Positions 1-8,286 of a DNA stretch of 21,047 bases are shown here, piece after piece. The notes under the pieces are model-generated. The model was not told the DNA's origin, ran no database searches, and saw nothing but the letters and a program-made list of their open reading frames with translations. This DNA is from a virus: positions 1 through 21,047 of IMG/VR virus record IMGVR_UViG_3300035199_000179; one strand, 5' to 3'. Within the stretch, counting starts at the first letter, position 1. Every line of letters begins with the position of its first letter. A program made the translations under genes and the position numbers.

Positions 1-808
1 GTGCGCCCATTACAGAGGGGTACTGACCTAAGAAGCCTTGCGTTGCTGCGGCCCCTTCTGGGCCTAGACCCATGCCATATTGCTGTGCTTGCATACCAAG
101 CTGCGCTGCTGGTACTCTTCCTTCCTGCGCCCTACTATAAGCACCACCATATAATGATGCTAGATTTCGATTCAAATCCTTCTGTGCCTGTTCAGTTGCT
201 TGGGCTGCAAAGATATCCCCTCTGCTTCCACCGCCTGGCTGATAAAGAACCTGCTTTCCTCTTACATTTGAAAGAGCCTTTTCCATTTGGTCCTCAGCCT
301 GTTCTCTATATGCTGTAGCCATGTCTCCAAATGGGCCAGTTGTGTAATCAACATCACCTGACAATAGACCGCCATACTGAGTTTCATCAAAGGGGGTTAG
401 TCCAGCATATTGAGCCTGTGATAATGGTTGGGCAAGGTTTGCACTGTATTCCATTCCACCAAGGCCATAACCTAATCCACCAGTTAGCCCTGCTCTTGCC
501 TGTGCGCTTAATTCGTCTGGAATTCCACCGGTAGCATACCCAGTTATAGCCTCTTGCGCTGCCTGTTGAGCAGGATCAAACCCTGCATATGTCTGTGATG
601 GAAAGTATGAAGGGGCAAATTGTCCAACATCATATAAATTCCGTGCAGCAGTAAAAGCCTGTGTAAGCTGAGGCAATTGACCAATGCCCTGCGGATAATC
701 CGAGGTTTGATATGTCTGACCCCCATACTCAAATGTTCCATCGGCAGGACCAGGCATCGCGCCCCAAGGTTCTGTTTCTGTTCTAGTTACTCTGCTTCCA
801 CCTGACAT
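1..808 (-). CDS. Unknown virion-associated protein, C-terminus cut by window edge
   Basis: Read directly from the bases: an ATG at 808 opens a minus-strand frame that stays open for 269 codons and leaves the window at position 1, so the C-terminus is missing. An AGAGGA ribosome site lies 7-8 bases before the ATG, and the start is 14 bases after the stop of the coiled-coil gene, so it belongs to the same operon. The product is rich in Gly, Ala, Gln and Tyr. It has a glycine-rich middle (around GLTGGLGYGLGGMEYS) and a helix-prone stretch with spaced Ala/Gln (AEDQMEKAL, later EQAQKDLNRNLASLYGG). No signal peptide, membrane segment or catalytic motif is visible. Its place at the end of the tail genes, next to a coiled-coil protein, suggests an internal or ejection protein, but this is inference; I do not recognise the family. 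Plus-strand ORFs over this region are shadows. Confidence 0.75.
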   Translation of the reverse strand, partial: MSGGSRVTRTETEPWGAMPGPADGTFEYGGQTYQTSDYPQGIGQLPQLTQAFTAARNLYDVGQFAPSYFPSQTYAGFDPAQQAAQEAITGYATGGIPDELSAQARAGLTGGLGYGLGGMEYSANLAQPLSQAQYAGLTPFDETQYGGLLSGDVDYTTGPFGDMATAYREQAEDQMEKALSNVRGKQVLYQPGGGSRGDIFAAQATEQAQKDLNRNLASLYGGAYSRAQEGRVPAAQLGMQAQQYGMGLGPEGAAATQGFLGQYPSVMGA

Positions 809-822
809 AATTTATTCCTCTG

Positions 823-1836
823 TTAGAACCAACGTATCTTGTATCCAGTATCAGCACCACCGCCACCACCGCCGCCGCCAAAGGTAGCCTGTATTATATT
901 TTCAGTGCTTGGTGAGATACCAGTTAACATATTTAGATCAAACTGCAATGATGCTGCTAAGTCAGCCTTTCTTTGCTCATCAGCTAATCTTAACGCTTCT
1001 TGTAATGCCTCTTCTGCGGCAGTTTGTTGTTGTTGTTTTTTCACTGCCTCTGCTAATTGCTGCTGTCTAACAATTTCTCTTTGTGTTGCCTCTTCTGCTT
1101 GAATTCTTTCAAGCTCCTCTTCTCGTCTTTGCTCTTCTGCTTCCAGCCTTGTTCTTTCCATTAACTCCTCTAATTGAGCATTAAGGATATCCTGTAATCG
1201 CTTGTCCTCTGCTTCTTTTACTGCTAATAGTCTAAGCCTTTCTCTTTCTGCTTCTGCATCTGCTGCTGCTGCCTCTTGTTCTTGTCTTACTCTTTCATCT
1301 TCTTGTCTTTGTTGTTCAAGAAGAGCGTCTGCTGCTGCTTTAGCATCTGCTGCCTGTTGTACAGCCAAGGCATCTGCTGCTTGCTGGTCAGCTAATGCTT
1401 GTGCTGCTGCCTCCTCATCGAGCAATGCTTGAGCAGCTGCTGCTGCCTGTGCATCTGCAAGACCTTGATCTATAGATGTACTTGCGCCAGTATCAATCCC
1501 TATTCCCTCGCCATTGATCCCCTCTCCAGTGCCTGGGCCAGTTCCTGGGCCGGTGCCTGGGCCAGTTCCATTATAGGTAATAACCTCTCCAGTATCAGGA
1601 TCAGGCCATTCTGAAGGAGGAGTAGTAGGAATTACAGGAACAACAGGAGGAATAGATTCCTTCTTTATCCAAGGCGCAAGATCAGGGAGCCACTGAGGAT
1701 TGAATGTAGGGTCTTGCTCCATGTCAAGTAATTCCCACGGCTTAAACTTCATGAGCGCAGACCAGTCTCCTGGGGCACCAGTATAGGTAGGCAAGGGAAT
1801 AGGAGTGCCAGGATCATAAGGATTAATAACTGCCAT
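823..1836 (-). CDS. Long coiled-coil protein with Gly8 tract and aromatic C-terminus
   Basis: A 337-aa protein in three parts. Residues 1-85 are proline- and tryptophan-rich and probably not helical. Residues 90-105 are a GTGP tandem repeat linker. Residues about 121-300 are one long Ala/Gln/Glu/Arg helix with no helix-breaking residues, typical of a coiled coil. The end is a short segment, eight consecutive glycines (320-327) and the tail GYKIRWF. The start ATG at 1836 overlaps the preceding stop by one base (TAATG), indicating translational coupling. Coiled-coil proteins at this place in short-tailed phages are often internal core, ejection or tail-needle-like proteins. That is an analogy from position and shape, not recognised homology. 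The flexible glycine run before an aromatic tail could dock the helix to a partner. Confidence 0.85.
   Translation of the reverse strand: MAVINPYDPGTPIPLPTYTGAPGDWSALMKFKPWELLDMEQDPTFNPQWLPDLAPWIKKESIPPVVPVIPTTPPSEWPDPDTGEVITYNGTGPGTGPGTGPGTGEGINGEGIGIDTGASTSIDQGLADAQAAAAAQALLDEEAAAQALADQQAADALAVQQAADAKAAADALLEQQRQEDERVRQEQEAAAADAEAERERLRLLAVKEAEDKRLQDILNAQLEELMERTRLEAEEQRREEELERIQAEEATQREIVRQQQLAEAVKKQQQQTAAEEALQEALRLADEQRKADLAASLQFDLNMLTGISPSTENIIQATFGGGGGGGGADTGYKIRWF
1529..1569. repeat. 12-bp tandem repeat encoding (GTGP)n
   Basis: About three and a half copies of a 12-base unit (gtgcctgggcca, gttcctgggccg, gtgcctgggcca, then gttcc) lie inside the coiled-coil gene and encode the GTGP linker at residues 90-105. 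Being a multiple of three, copy-number changes would lengthen or shorten the linker without breaking the frame. Confidence 0.75.
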
Positions 1837-2306
1837 TATTGCATCCTCTGTTTCAAATCTTTAGTGATTACCATATATTTATGTTCCCAGTCTGTTAGCT
1901 TCTTTGCCATTCCTTTTCTTGTCCATGCTTCCAGGGATGAGCAGTTATTACTTAATGCGAATCCTTCAACCAAAGGAAGAAAACCATACCACCTGCTCAT
2001 ACCGCGACCATCTTTACCTGCTATCGTGATAACTCTCAATACTCTTTTTCTTGGATAGACTACAATCTCTGTAATCATAGCAGCAATTACACCACCAGAC
2101 ATAGCTACCCATAATTGCATCTTACCAGTTTTAATAGGCTGGACTAAATCTTCAGGGATCACTTCTCCCTCTGAGTATTTTAATGCAGCCTCTATAAGGG
2201 GAACTACCTCATCCCACACCAACTCCAGGTCGTCAGGTTGAATTAATACAACCTTACAATTTCCCTCAGACTGCAGGTTATCGGTGAATTCTTTTTCTAT
2301 TCTCAT
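1836..2306 (-). CDS. GNAT-like (acetyltransferase-fold) phage protein
   Basis: A 156-aa protein when started at the ATG at 2306, which overlaps the stop of the upstream fibre gene as ATGA. A longer frame to 2438 exists, but its extra 44 residues are Cys/Trp/Arg-rich antisense-like sequence inside the fibre gene, so I reject it. The layout fits an acetyltransferase fold: a starting strand (CKVVLIQPDDL), helices, a strand pair (QLWVAMSGGVIAAMITEIVVY), then RVLRVITIAGKDGRGMSRW, which sits where GNAT enzymes bind acetyl-CoA, then helix and strand (CSSLEAWTRKGMAKKL). Small proteins of this kind are common near the tail and internal-virion genes of podovirus-like phages. Substrate and activity are unknown and the acetyl-CoA motif is not canonical, so it may be a structural derivative. 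Confidence 0.8.
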   Translation of the reverse strand: MRIEKEFTDNLQSEGNCKVVLIQPDDLELVWDEVVPLIEAALKYSEGEVIPEDLVQPIKTGKMQLWVAMSGGVIAAMITEIVVYPRKRVLRVITIAGKDGRGMSRWYGFLPLVEGFALSNNCSSLEAWTRKGMAKKLTDWEHKYMVITKDLKQRMQ

Positions 2307-3400
2307 TTCATATCTGCGCCAGCAGCAAAGCCATACCAAATTGTTCCTGCATCCACAGTTGTAAAAGTCAAAATATCTATTCCGCTGGACGTTAATGACG
2401 GAGCAGAGCCGCCAGCCCAGTCTACAGATGAGGGCCAATTAACTGTCTGCGACCCACCATTTGTGAGGATCAACGTAAACGAACAAGCCTTACCAGTGGC
2501 GGAAGGGTTAGTAAAGGTAAAGGTTTGCGTACTTGTCGATACTGTTGCAGTAACGACGTTCCCAGCGGTAAGATCAATAGTGTCAGTACCGCCCCCTAAG
2601 TCTCCTAACACGTTTACAGTCTCTGCATAGTCAGTAAAGCGTGGTCTACTAATCACCTCATCAGCACACGCTATAGAACCACCAAGCGTCATATCTGCTG
2701 AACTATCTATAGTGATTGCTGCTGTCGTGCCATGTGCAGTACCGGCTCCAATCTCTAACTTGTCTGTGCCGTCATCAATTCCTATTCTAAAATCTTGGGC
2801 ATTGCCATCGAAGTTTAGATAGGTGTCCTCCGCGTCACCGTCACCTACAGTTAGACTCCCACCAGCTATAAGATTGCTAGTAAATCTACCATCACCATTA
2901 ACATCTAAAGTATACGATGGGCTAGTATCTAAAATACCAACCCTCTGCCCCTTTAATGTAATGTGGACTTGGTTGTCTACATAGAAATCAGCACGCGCAC
3001 TACCCGCATCACAACGTATTTTTAAGTTTGCTGAATTAGAAACATTGTTGTCTATTTCCAGTGCTAAATCTCCAGAAACACCTGAAATCTCGCAAGTACC
3101 ATCATCTAAGGCTAACAGATTCACCCAGTGTGAACCCTTCTTGAAGACATAAAGCCCCTCAACACCAGCACCTAAAGGGTCTGCATTTGTACCATCAAAA
3201 TACCTGATATCCCCTGCTCTGGGTCTGGGTGGCACTGCATTACTTCTCTCTAATCTAAACGATGCTTGATTTAAAAGTATATTACCAAGGCGTTTCAGTT
3301 CACTAACTATGTATATTCCTAAACTTTCTGGATCAGAAGGCAGTGGCCCTGGTTCATAATGAGTTACAGACTTTTCTACCCTGTCAGTATAGGTAGCCAT
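2303..3400 (-). CDS. Tail fibre-type protein, one shaft repeat (365 aa)
   Basis: Paralogue of the two larger fibres at 8287-10023 and 7038-8276. Residues 1-110 are unique and include a segment typical of fibre proteins (RAGDIRYFDGTNADP, then GLYVFKKGSHWVNL). Residues 115-180 match the large fibre (EIDNN.SNS, VGI.DTSPSY.LDVN). Residues 183-241 are a single shaft repeat (TVGDGDAEDTYLNFDGN, then GTDKLEIGAG). Residues 242-365 form the C-terminal domain shared by all three (GNVVTATV, TNGGSQTVNWP, FTTVDAGTIWYGF). The ATG at 3400 overlaps the stop of the nozzle-like gene by one base. The likely role is a short fibre or receptor-binding protein on the tail. The shared C-terminus may be a trimerisation or attachment domain; which end faces the host is not shown by sequence. 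Confidence 0.88.
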   Translation of the reverse strand: MATYTDRVEKSVTHYEPGPLPSDPESLGIYIVSELKRLGNILLNQASFRLERSNAVPPRPRAGDIRYFDGTNADPLGAGVEGLYVFKKGSHWVNLLALDDGTCEISGVSGDLALEIDNNVSNSANLKIRCDAGSARADFYVDNQVHITLKGQRVGILDTSPSYTLDVNGDGRFTSNLIAGGSLTVGDGDAEDTYLNFDGNAQDFRIGIDDGTDKLEIGAGTAHGTTAAITIDSSADMTLGGSIACADEVISRPRFTDYAETVNVLGDLGGGTDTIDLTAGNVVTATVSTSTQTFTFTNPSATGKACSFTLILTNGGSQTVNWPSSVDWAGGSAPSLTSSGIDILTFTTVDAGTIWYGFAAGADMK

Positions 3401-5034
3401 CAGTTCATCTTGGAGCCTCTAATCCCTGCATTTCTTACATCCAGAGAATAGCCATCCAACCTCCATGTCTGGTCGCCAGTAGACTCAAACTTAACACCAA
3501 TATATTTACCACTTACCCTGACAGGAACTTTAGATTGTTCGTCAGGATTAAAAGTATACGGACCCTCCCAGGCAATAGACTCCTCTGAAGACATAGCACT
3601 TCCCACATAAACATTTACAGTTGTATCTTCTGATACAGACATCTTGGGCCAAACTGATGTAACATGCTTAACCATTGACTGGTTAGGCTGCCCTTGAGCG
3701 TCCATAGTTAATCCTGTTCTTTCAATATAAGAGGTCATATTAGCAGTATTATTCTTGTTGCCAGTATTATGCCTATACAGCTTAGTATCAGTTGGAGATA
3801 CCATAATTAATGACTTACCTTCTTTGCTTGTGAAAGAGGAAGAGGTAACATCATTCCAGTTTTTAGATTCCGTTGTCCAGGTTGTAGTGGCAGCGCTCCA
3901 TGATGCAGTAGTAGCGGGATCAGCTAAAGTGCCATATCCAATAAATCCAAGATTAGGAATGTCACGCTCTGTGAACGTATTGTTTACCCAGTTCCAAACC
4001 AATGCTTTATCACATTGGGCATTAGCGTTACCAGAAGTTACATAGCAAGCCCACATCTCTGTTGCCCCATAGTCAGGAGCCACAAAGCACTTTTCATATT
4101 CATCGCCATTGATATTGCCAAATACATAATCCCTCATCTTATGTGGAAGTATGGATTTAACTTGTCTGCCATCACTAACATACATATCACCATTCCCGAA
4201 GATGAAATGCTTATCCTCAAACTCTGCTACACAGTTCTTAGAAAGTGCGCCCACCGTTGGCGAGAGTTGACGAAATGAGAAGATAAATGGTGTACCCACG
4301 AACTGCATAGAATAGATTGAATCTTCTTTATAGATCATAAATGTATCGCCAAGAGCCATACCATCTACGATTTTACCACTTGTGTCAGCTAATTCATATT
4401 CGCCAGCATCAACCGTAGCGCTTGTCTCGTCCCATGATGACGGTACAGACTGAGTAGCTGCCTCATGCGACCACTTAACTAATCTAGTATAAGGCACTCC
4501 AGCCTGGCTTACATTAAGCGCAATAAGAAAAGAACGAAATGCCCTTACAGCAAATGGGTAATGATTAGATCCGGCCCCAGCAGTCCAATTAGAAAGTTCT
4601 GCCATCTTGGTAGACACAGATGGAACACCAGAACTCAATGCCCAGAACTGTGGAACATCGAACCCATTTGCCATCACTAAGGTTCCACCCAGAATGGTAG
4701 ATGTCCAGCCCTCTTTAGCTGTAGCATTATAGTCTACATCTGATCCAGTTGTTTGCCTTGTTATATTAGTCCACGATGAACCATTATGGACATATATTTT
4801 AGCCAGGCCACCCACAATCCAATAATTAGATGCACCTACTTCAAGGTTGACAACATGATAAGGCGCAACAGGACATGATGCCATAACCTCTGCATAGCCT
4901 GGAGTCTTCTGTATAGCCCCATGCTCTGCCCTTATATTATTGCCATCTGTCCAGACATTATTAGGCAATTGCCAAGCATTTATATCCTTGACAATTCCAA
5001 TCTGCCCGACCTGTTCTATCGGGATTAAAGCCAT
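3400..5034 (-). CDS. Putative tail nozzle / beta-propeller virion protein
   Basis: A 544-aa protein rich in beta-strand-type sequence (many Trp, Thr, Ser, Gly), without signal peptide or membrane segments. The N-terminal pattern, an unstructured start followed by VWTDGNNIRAEHGAIQKTPG, is the type seen at the start of podovirus nozzle and DNA-stabilisation proteins (functional counterparts of T7 gp12 and P22 gp10). These have repeated beta blades and close the tail tip. Blade-like segments such as NYWIVGGLAKIYVHNGSSW and GDTFMIYKEDSIYSMQF fit that fold. It lies between the chaperone-like gene (2-base gap upstream) and the third fibre (1-base overlap downstream). Assignment rests on pattern and context; a generic structural protein is the alternative. 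Confidence 0.8.
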   Translation of the reverse strand: MALIPIEQVGQIGIVKDINAWQLPNNVWTDGNNIRAEHGAIQKTPGYAEVMASCPVAPYHVVNLEVGASNYWIVGGLAKIYVHNGSSWTNITRQTTGSDVDYNATAKEGWTSTILGGTLVMANGFDVPQFWALSSGVPSVSTKMAELSNWTAGAGSNHYPFAVRAFRSFLIALNVSQAGVPYTRLVKWSHEAATQSVPSSWDETSATVDAGEYELADTSGKIVDGMALGDTFMIYKEDSIYSMQFVGTPFIFSFRQLSPTVGALSKNCVAEFEDKHFIFGNGDMYVSDGRQVKSILPHKMRDYVFGNINGDEYEKCFVAPDYGATEMWACYVTSGNANAQCDKALVWNWVNNTFTERDIPNLGFIGYGTLADPATTASWSAATTTWTTESKNWNDVTSSSFTSKEGKSLIMVSPTDTKLYRHNTGNKNNTANMTSYIERTGLTMDAQGQPNQSMVKHVTSVWPKMSVSEDTTVNVYVGSAMSSEESIAWEGPYTFNPDEQSKVPVRVSGKYIGVKFESTGDQTWRLDGYSLDVRNAGIRGSKMN

Positions 5035-5035
5035 G

Positions 5036-5323
5036 TTACGGCTGTACCGGCCAGCTAACGGCTTCTACTTCTGCTACGGTGGATAATCCCGCCGGAAGAT
5101 CACGCAAGTCCTGACGATACGCTGTCATTGCATCAGACATGGTTACGTCCTGAAGGGCGTACCAATCTGTAGAAGACAGTTTACGGGTACGGTCTTGTCT
5201 TAATCCCGCAATTGCGCGATCAAAAGCACCGGCTGCCCATTGGGCTTCCTCTGCATCTCTTGCTGTTTCTTCTTCCGGTGTCAGATTCATTCTTACACCG
5301 TTTACTACTTTTGTTCTTGCCAT
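5036..5323 (-). CDS. Tail assembly chaperone-like protein
   Basis: A 95-aa protein. The C-terminal half carries the pattern of the phage tail assembly chaperone family (Pfam Phage_tail_APC type): an Arg-rich start, STDWYALQDV, then YRQDLRDLPAGL and a closing VSWPVQP. Residues 15-35 form an acidic helix (TPEEETARDAEEAQWA). Family members sit beside or are fused to tail fibre genes and are thought to help fibres fold or attach. Here the gene lies directly after the three ~180-aa paralogues and before the nozzle-like gene, which suits that job. The family is recognised from the motif; which protein it assists is unknown. Confidence 0.8.
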   Translation of the reverse strand: MARTKVVNGVRMNLTPEEETARDAEEAQWAAGAFDRAIAGLRQDRTRKLSSTDWYALQDVTMSDAMTAYRQDLRDLPAGLSTVAEVEAVSWPVQP

Positions 5324-5340
5324 CTAAATTGCTCCTAAAG

Positions 5341-5892
5341 TTATGCTATTCCGTACATCTGGATTACGCCGTCAAACGTACCAGCACCCGGAATAAAAGT
5401 TACAGCATCTATTTCATCAGTTGTATTAAAGTATCCGGCAACAAAACTATCTATTGCATCATCACCTGAAGAATTTATAATAAATCTGGAATAGAAATGC
5501 TTTACATAAGTATCACTACCCGGCCTAAATAAATGAAGAATCCCAGCACCACTTTCGTCTGAACCGCTTCCCATAGGATAATTTAGATCCTGCGCCCCAG
5601 TACCCTGCGATGTATCATCGCCTGCAAAATAGGCCACAGCAGCAGGGGTATCATCCTCTCCATGGGATGCCTTAAATACAGTTGTAGTTTTTATTGCATT
5701 GTAATTTGACCCAGCATCAGTAGACCCATTAAACCTAAAACTTGAAGCATCGTTACTTCGATTTATATCCGTAAACACAAACATATACTCGTCATATGTA
5801 CTATCAAGCACTACGCTGGCAGAACCATTCACAAAATTAAGTGCGCTATCACCAGAAGCAGTCAGTGTTTTTATCAGTGTTGGTATACCCAT
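5341..5892 (-). CDS. Tandem ~180-aa tail protein paralogue, third copy
   Basis: A 183-aa beta-rich protein, last of three adjacent paralogues. It shares the family signature: DSTYDEYMFVFTDINRSND near residue 30, a middle LHLFRPGSDTYVKHFYSR, and the C-terminal AGYFNTTDEIDAVTF then GTFDGVIQMYGIA. It is the most divergent copy: LFRPGSDT replaces LFNPSNTT. The ATG overlaps the stop of the second copy by one base. No signal peptide, membrane segment or enzyme motif is visible. Proteins of this type occur beside fibre genes in uncultured marine phages. A role as a small receptor-binding or baseplate-decoration jelly-roll protein is inferred from context and composition, not shown. Confidence 0.82.
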   Translation of the reverse strand: MGIPTLIKTLTASGDSALNFVNGSASVVLDSTYDEYMFVFTDINRSNDASSFRFNGSTDAGSNYNAIKTTTVFKASHGEDDTPAAVAYFAGDDTSQGTGAQDLNYPMGSGSDESGAGILHLFRPGSDTYVKHFYSRFIINSSGDDAIDSFVAGYFNTTDEIDAVTFIPGAGTFDGVIQMYGIA

Positions 5893-6428
5893 TAGCCTAC
5901 TCCGTACATTTTAATTACTGAATCCATATTCCCTGAAGACATTTTGAATTGGACAGCGTCAATTGCGCTGGTCGTATTCCAGTATCCCGCACTGTAATTA
6001 TCGCAAGAGCCGGGACTACCCAGAGTAATATTTGCTCTTCCATAAAAATGCTTAACATAAGTCGTATTAGATGGATTGAATAAGAACAATTCACCCGCAG
6101 CGTTTTCGTCTGCCAAATTACCAATTTCCGCTATTGTTAGATGCACAGGGTTTGTACTTTGTGCAAGATCATCACTTGCTGCGTAAGTAAGTGCTGCTTC
6201 TGAATTAGCTTCATTATGATGAGCAATAAAGTGGGTAGTCGTTGCTGTTACCCCGTAGTTAGACCCACCATCAGTGCTTGCAGTAATGTAAAGCGACGTA
6301 TTATCCGTTGCCGGGTTTACAGCATAAAACTTAAAGATATAAAGTTTGTAGGTGCTGTCTATACTGGAAGTAAATGATGATGACGCAGCATTTGATGATG
6401 TGTTAGTTGTTATCAGTGTCATTGCCAT
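5892..6428 (-). CDS. Tandem ~180-aa tail protein paralogue, second copy
   Basis: A 178-aa member of the same family. Key segments are SSIDSTYKLYIFKFYAVNPA near residue 24, GELFLFNPSNTTYVKHFYGR in the middle and AGYWNTTSAIDAVQF then GNMDSVIKMYGVG at the end. It starts 2 bases after the first copy ends and its stop overlaps the ATG of the third. The N- and C-terminal blocks agree well with its neighbours, while the segment between about residues 45 and 105 differs, as expected for variable surface loops on a common scaffold. The family name is unknown to me; a tail-tip or fibre-associated role is inferred from location. Confidence 0.82.
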   Translation of the reverse strand: MAMTLITTNTSSNAASSSFTSSIDSTYKLYIFKFYAVNPATDNTSLYITASTDGGSNYGVTATTTHFIAHHNEANSEAALTYAASDDLAQSTNPVHLTIAEIGNLADENAAGELFLFNPSNTTYVKHFYGRANITLGSPGSCDNYSAGYWNTTSAIDAVQFKMSSGNMDSVIKMYGVG

Positions 6429-6430
6429 AA

Positions 6431-7027
6431 TTACTTTACCCCCCAGAGCTTGATAACCCCGTCGAAATTCCCTGAAGCCATATAAAATTTCACATCATCA
6501 ATAGCCGTAGTGGTATTTACATATCCTGCTTTGTAAATGTCTGTCGCTACAGTTGCTGACGATCCTTCCTGACATGCCGACCTTGTATAAAAATGTTTGA
6601 CGTATGTAGTTGAAGACGGATTAAACAAGTGCATTTCCCCACTAATGTGCGCATTAGCGTCGCTAGATAATTGACTGTCATTGGAAATCATTATCTGTGC
6701 GGTTCCCTGAGCCTGATCAGCACCACCTTCATAGCCAACAGAAGCAGCACTACCTTCGACGTGATATGCTCTAAAAAAGCTACTCGTTATTGTTTCGTCA
6801 TAACTGGTTGAATCAGTAGCATTGCATTGAAAGCCGAAAGTTGTCATATCTGTCGCTGGATTAATGTTGTAAAACTTAAAAATATATTCCCCGTAAGTTG
6901 AGTCAATTCCAGAACTAAATGTTAGTGATGCAGAATTGGAAGCAGTCTGCGACGAAAGCAGAACTACATCTGCGGTAGATACTCCGGCCACTCCCATAAT
7001 GGCGGCTTTGTGTGCTCCTAAAGGCAT
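6431..7027 (-). CDS. Tandem ~180-aa tail protein paralogue, first copy
   Basis: A 198-aa member of the family, with about 20 extra N-terminal residues (MPLGAHKAAIMGVAGV) not present in the other two. Shared blocks are SGIDSTYGEYIFKFYNINPA, GEMHLFNPSSTTYVKHFYTR, AGYVNTTTAIDDVKF and GNFDGVIKLWGVK. A GAGGAT ribosome site lies about 6 bases before the ATG, much like the one before the 412-aa fibre gene. The gene follows that fibre gene by 10 bases. It contains a Cys pair at distant positions (around QCNATD and ACQEG) that the other copies lack in that arrangement. Function is unknown; it is probably a small virion tail protein. Confidence 0.82.
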   Translation of the reverse strand: MPLGAHKAAIMGVAGVSTADVVLLSSQTASNSASLTFSSGIDSTYGEYIFKFYNINPATDMTTFGFQCNATDSTSYDETITSSFFRAYHVEGSAASVGYEGGADQAQGTAQIMISNDSQLSSDANAHISGEMHLFNPSSTTYVKHFYTRSACQEGSSATVATDIYKAGYVNTTTAIDDVKFYMASGNFDGVIKLWGVK

Positions 7028-7037
7028 AATATTATCC

Positions 7038-8276
7038 TCACTTCATGTCCGTTGAGTGGAATCCATACCATATTGTACCTGCATCTACGGTTGTAAAGGT
7101 AAGAATATCCACCCCGCTAGAGGTTAATGTGGGAGCAGTACCGTCTTTCCAGTCAACAGCACCAGGCCAATTAACTGTCTGTGAACCGCCGTTAGTCAGG
7201 ATTAATGTGAATGAACAGGCTTTACCAGTAGCAGACGGATTCGAGAACGTAAAAGTATTTGTCGATGTATCCACCGTAGCAGTCACGACATTACCAGCCG
7301 TTAAATCAATGTCTTGTGTACCACCACCAGTGCCTCCAATAGCATTTACTGTTTCGGCATAATCTTTAATCTCTGGTCTAATAGCTTGCTCATCTTGAAA
7401 GTTAATATAACCACCTATTATCATATCCGCTGCTGAATCAATAGCAATTGCAGCAGTGGTGCCATGTGCCACACCTGCTCCAATCTCCAACTTATCAGTA
7501 CCATCGTCCAGGCCAATACGATAATCAACAGCATTACCATCAAAGTTAATATAGGTATCTACTGCTGCGCCATCCCCCACAGTAACGGTATCATCAGTGA
7601 CAGTAAGGATGCTATTTGTTCCAACAGTTGATCCCTCACCAATAACTAATTTGTCAGCACTATCATCGAGGGCTACATAAAAATCTTTCGCATTACCGTC
7701 AAAGACTATCTTAGTGTCCTCTGCTCCAGCATCACCGATCGTTAATGTTGGTGTCGTACCAGTCATTGTGATATCGCCGTAAGTTTTTACAGCTAAATTC
7801 TCATCAATACTTATCGCAGGTGTGGTTCCAACTGTACTACCTAAACCAATAAGTAAATCATCCGCAGAGTCATCAAGCGCAATATAATAATCCTGAGCGT
7901 TACCATCAAACAGAAGTGTTGTATCTTCTGCTCCGGCATCCCCTATTGTTAGGAGTGGAGTTGTACCAGTAATCTTAACATCACCCACTATAGTAACAAC
8001 ACCAGATGCCTGGGTTAATGCTTTAGAATCTGCTGAAGTACCAAGGGTAGTAATATCAAGATAATTCAATTCCGCTGCTGTTGCCGTAACACCATCTAAA
8101 ATATTTAATTCTGCTTCAGAAGAAGCAATAGCAGTTGTTCCCGTAAGACCACTAAACTGTGTCTTTAGAACAGTTTTGAGCATCCTAAGATGATCATCCC
8201 CCTGTGCTACAGAATCACTAGCAGTAGGATTAGTTGCTGTTAATTCGCTAATGTATGATGCGCTTTCTAGTGCCAT
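7038..8276 (-). CDS. Tail fibre protein, three shaft repeats (412 aa)
   Basis: The N-terminus (residues 6-45: SYISELTATNPTASDSVAQG then DDHLRMLKTVLKTQF) is a start pattern known from many tail fibres of marine podoviruses and prophages. Residues 50-95 carry the fibre motif ILDGVTATAAELNYLDITTL. Residues 107-289 hold three copies of a shaft repeat (TIGDAGAEDT, FDGNA.D, LDDSADDL.IG.G). Residues 290-412 are the C-terminal domain shared with the fibres at 2303 and 8287. A TGAGGAT ribosome site precedes the ATG by about 8 bases. It probably forms a trimeric host-recognition fibre whose N-terminus attaches to the tail. Unlike the other two, its domain boundary reads YINFQDEQAIRPEIKDYAE rather than SIACADE.ISRP. 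Confidence 0.9.
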   Translation of the reverse strand: MALESASYISELTATNPTASDSVAQGDDHLRMLKTVLKTQFSGLTGTTAIASSEAELNILDGVTATAAELNYLDITTLGTSADSKALTQASGVVTIVGDVKITGTTPLLTIGDAGAEDTTLLFDGNAQDYYIALDDSADDLLIGLGSTVGTTPAISIDENLAVKTYGDITMTGTTPTLTIGDAGAEDTKIVFDGNAKDFYVALDDSADKLVIGEGSTVGTNSILTVTDDTVTVGDGAAVDTYINFDGNAVDYRIGLDDGTDKLEIGAGVAHGTTAAIAIDSAADMIIGGYINFQDEQAIRPEIKDYAETVNAIGGTGGGTQDIDLTAGNVVTATVDTSTNTFTFSNPSATGKACSFTLILTNGGSQTVNWPGAVDWKDGTAPTLTSSGVDILTFTTVDAGTIWYGFHSTDMK

Positions 8277-8286
8277 AATTCTATCC

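Noticed and set aside
839-1614. Several plus-strand frames opposite the coiled-coil gene
   Set aside because: Cys/Ser/Ala-rich products are the expected antisense of Gln/Ala/Glu-rich codons; no ribosome sites or operon context.
2307-2438. N-terminal extension of the GNAT-like gene to the ATG at 2438
   Set aside because: The 44 added residues are Cys/Trp/Arg-rich, read in another frame of the fibre C-terminal domain, and the ATGA overlap at 2306 gives a better start.
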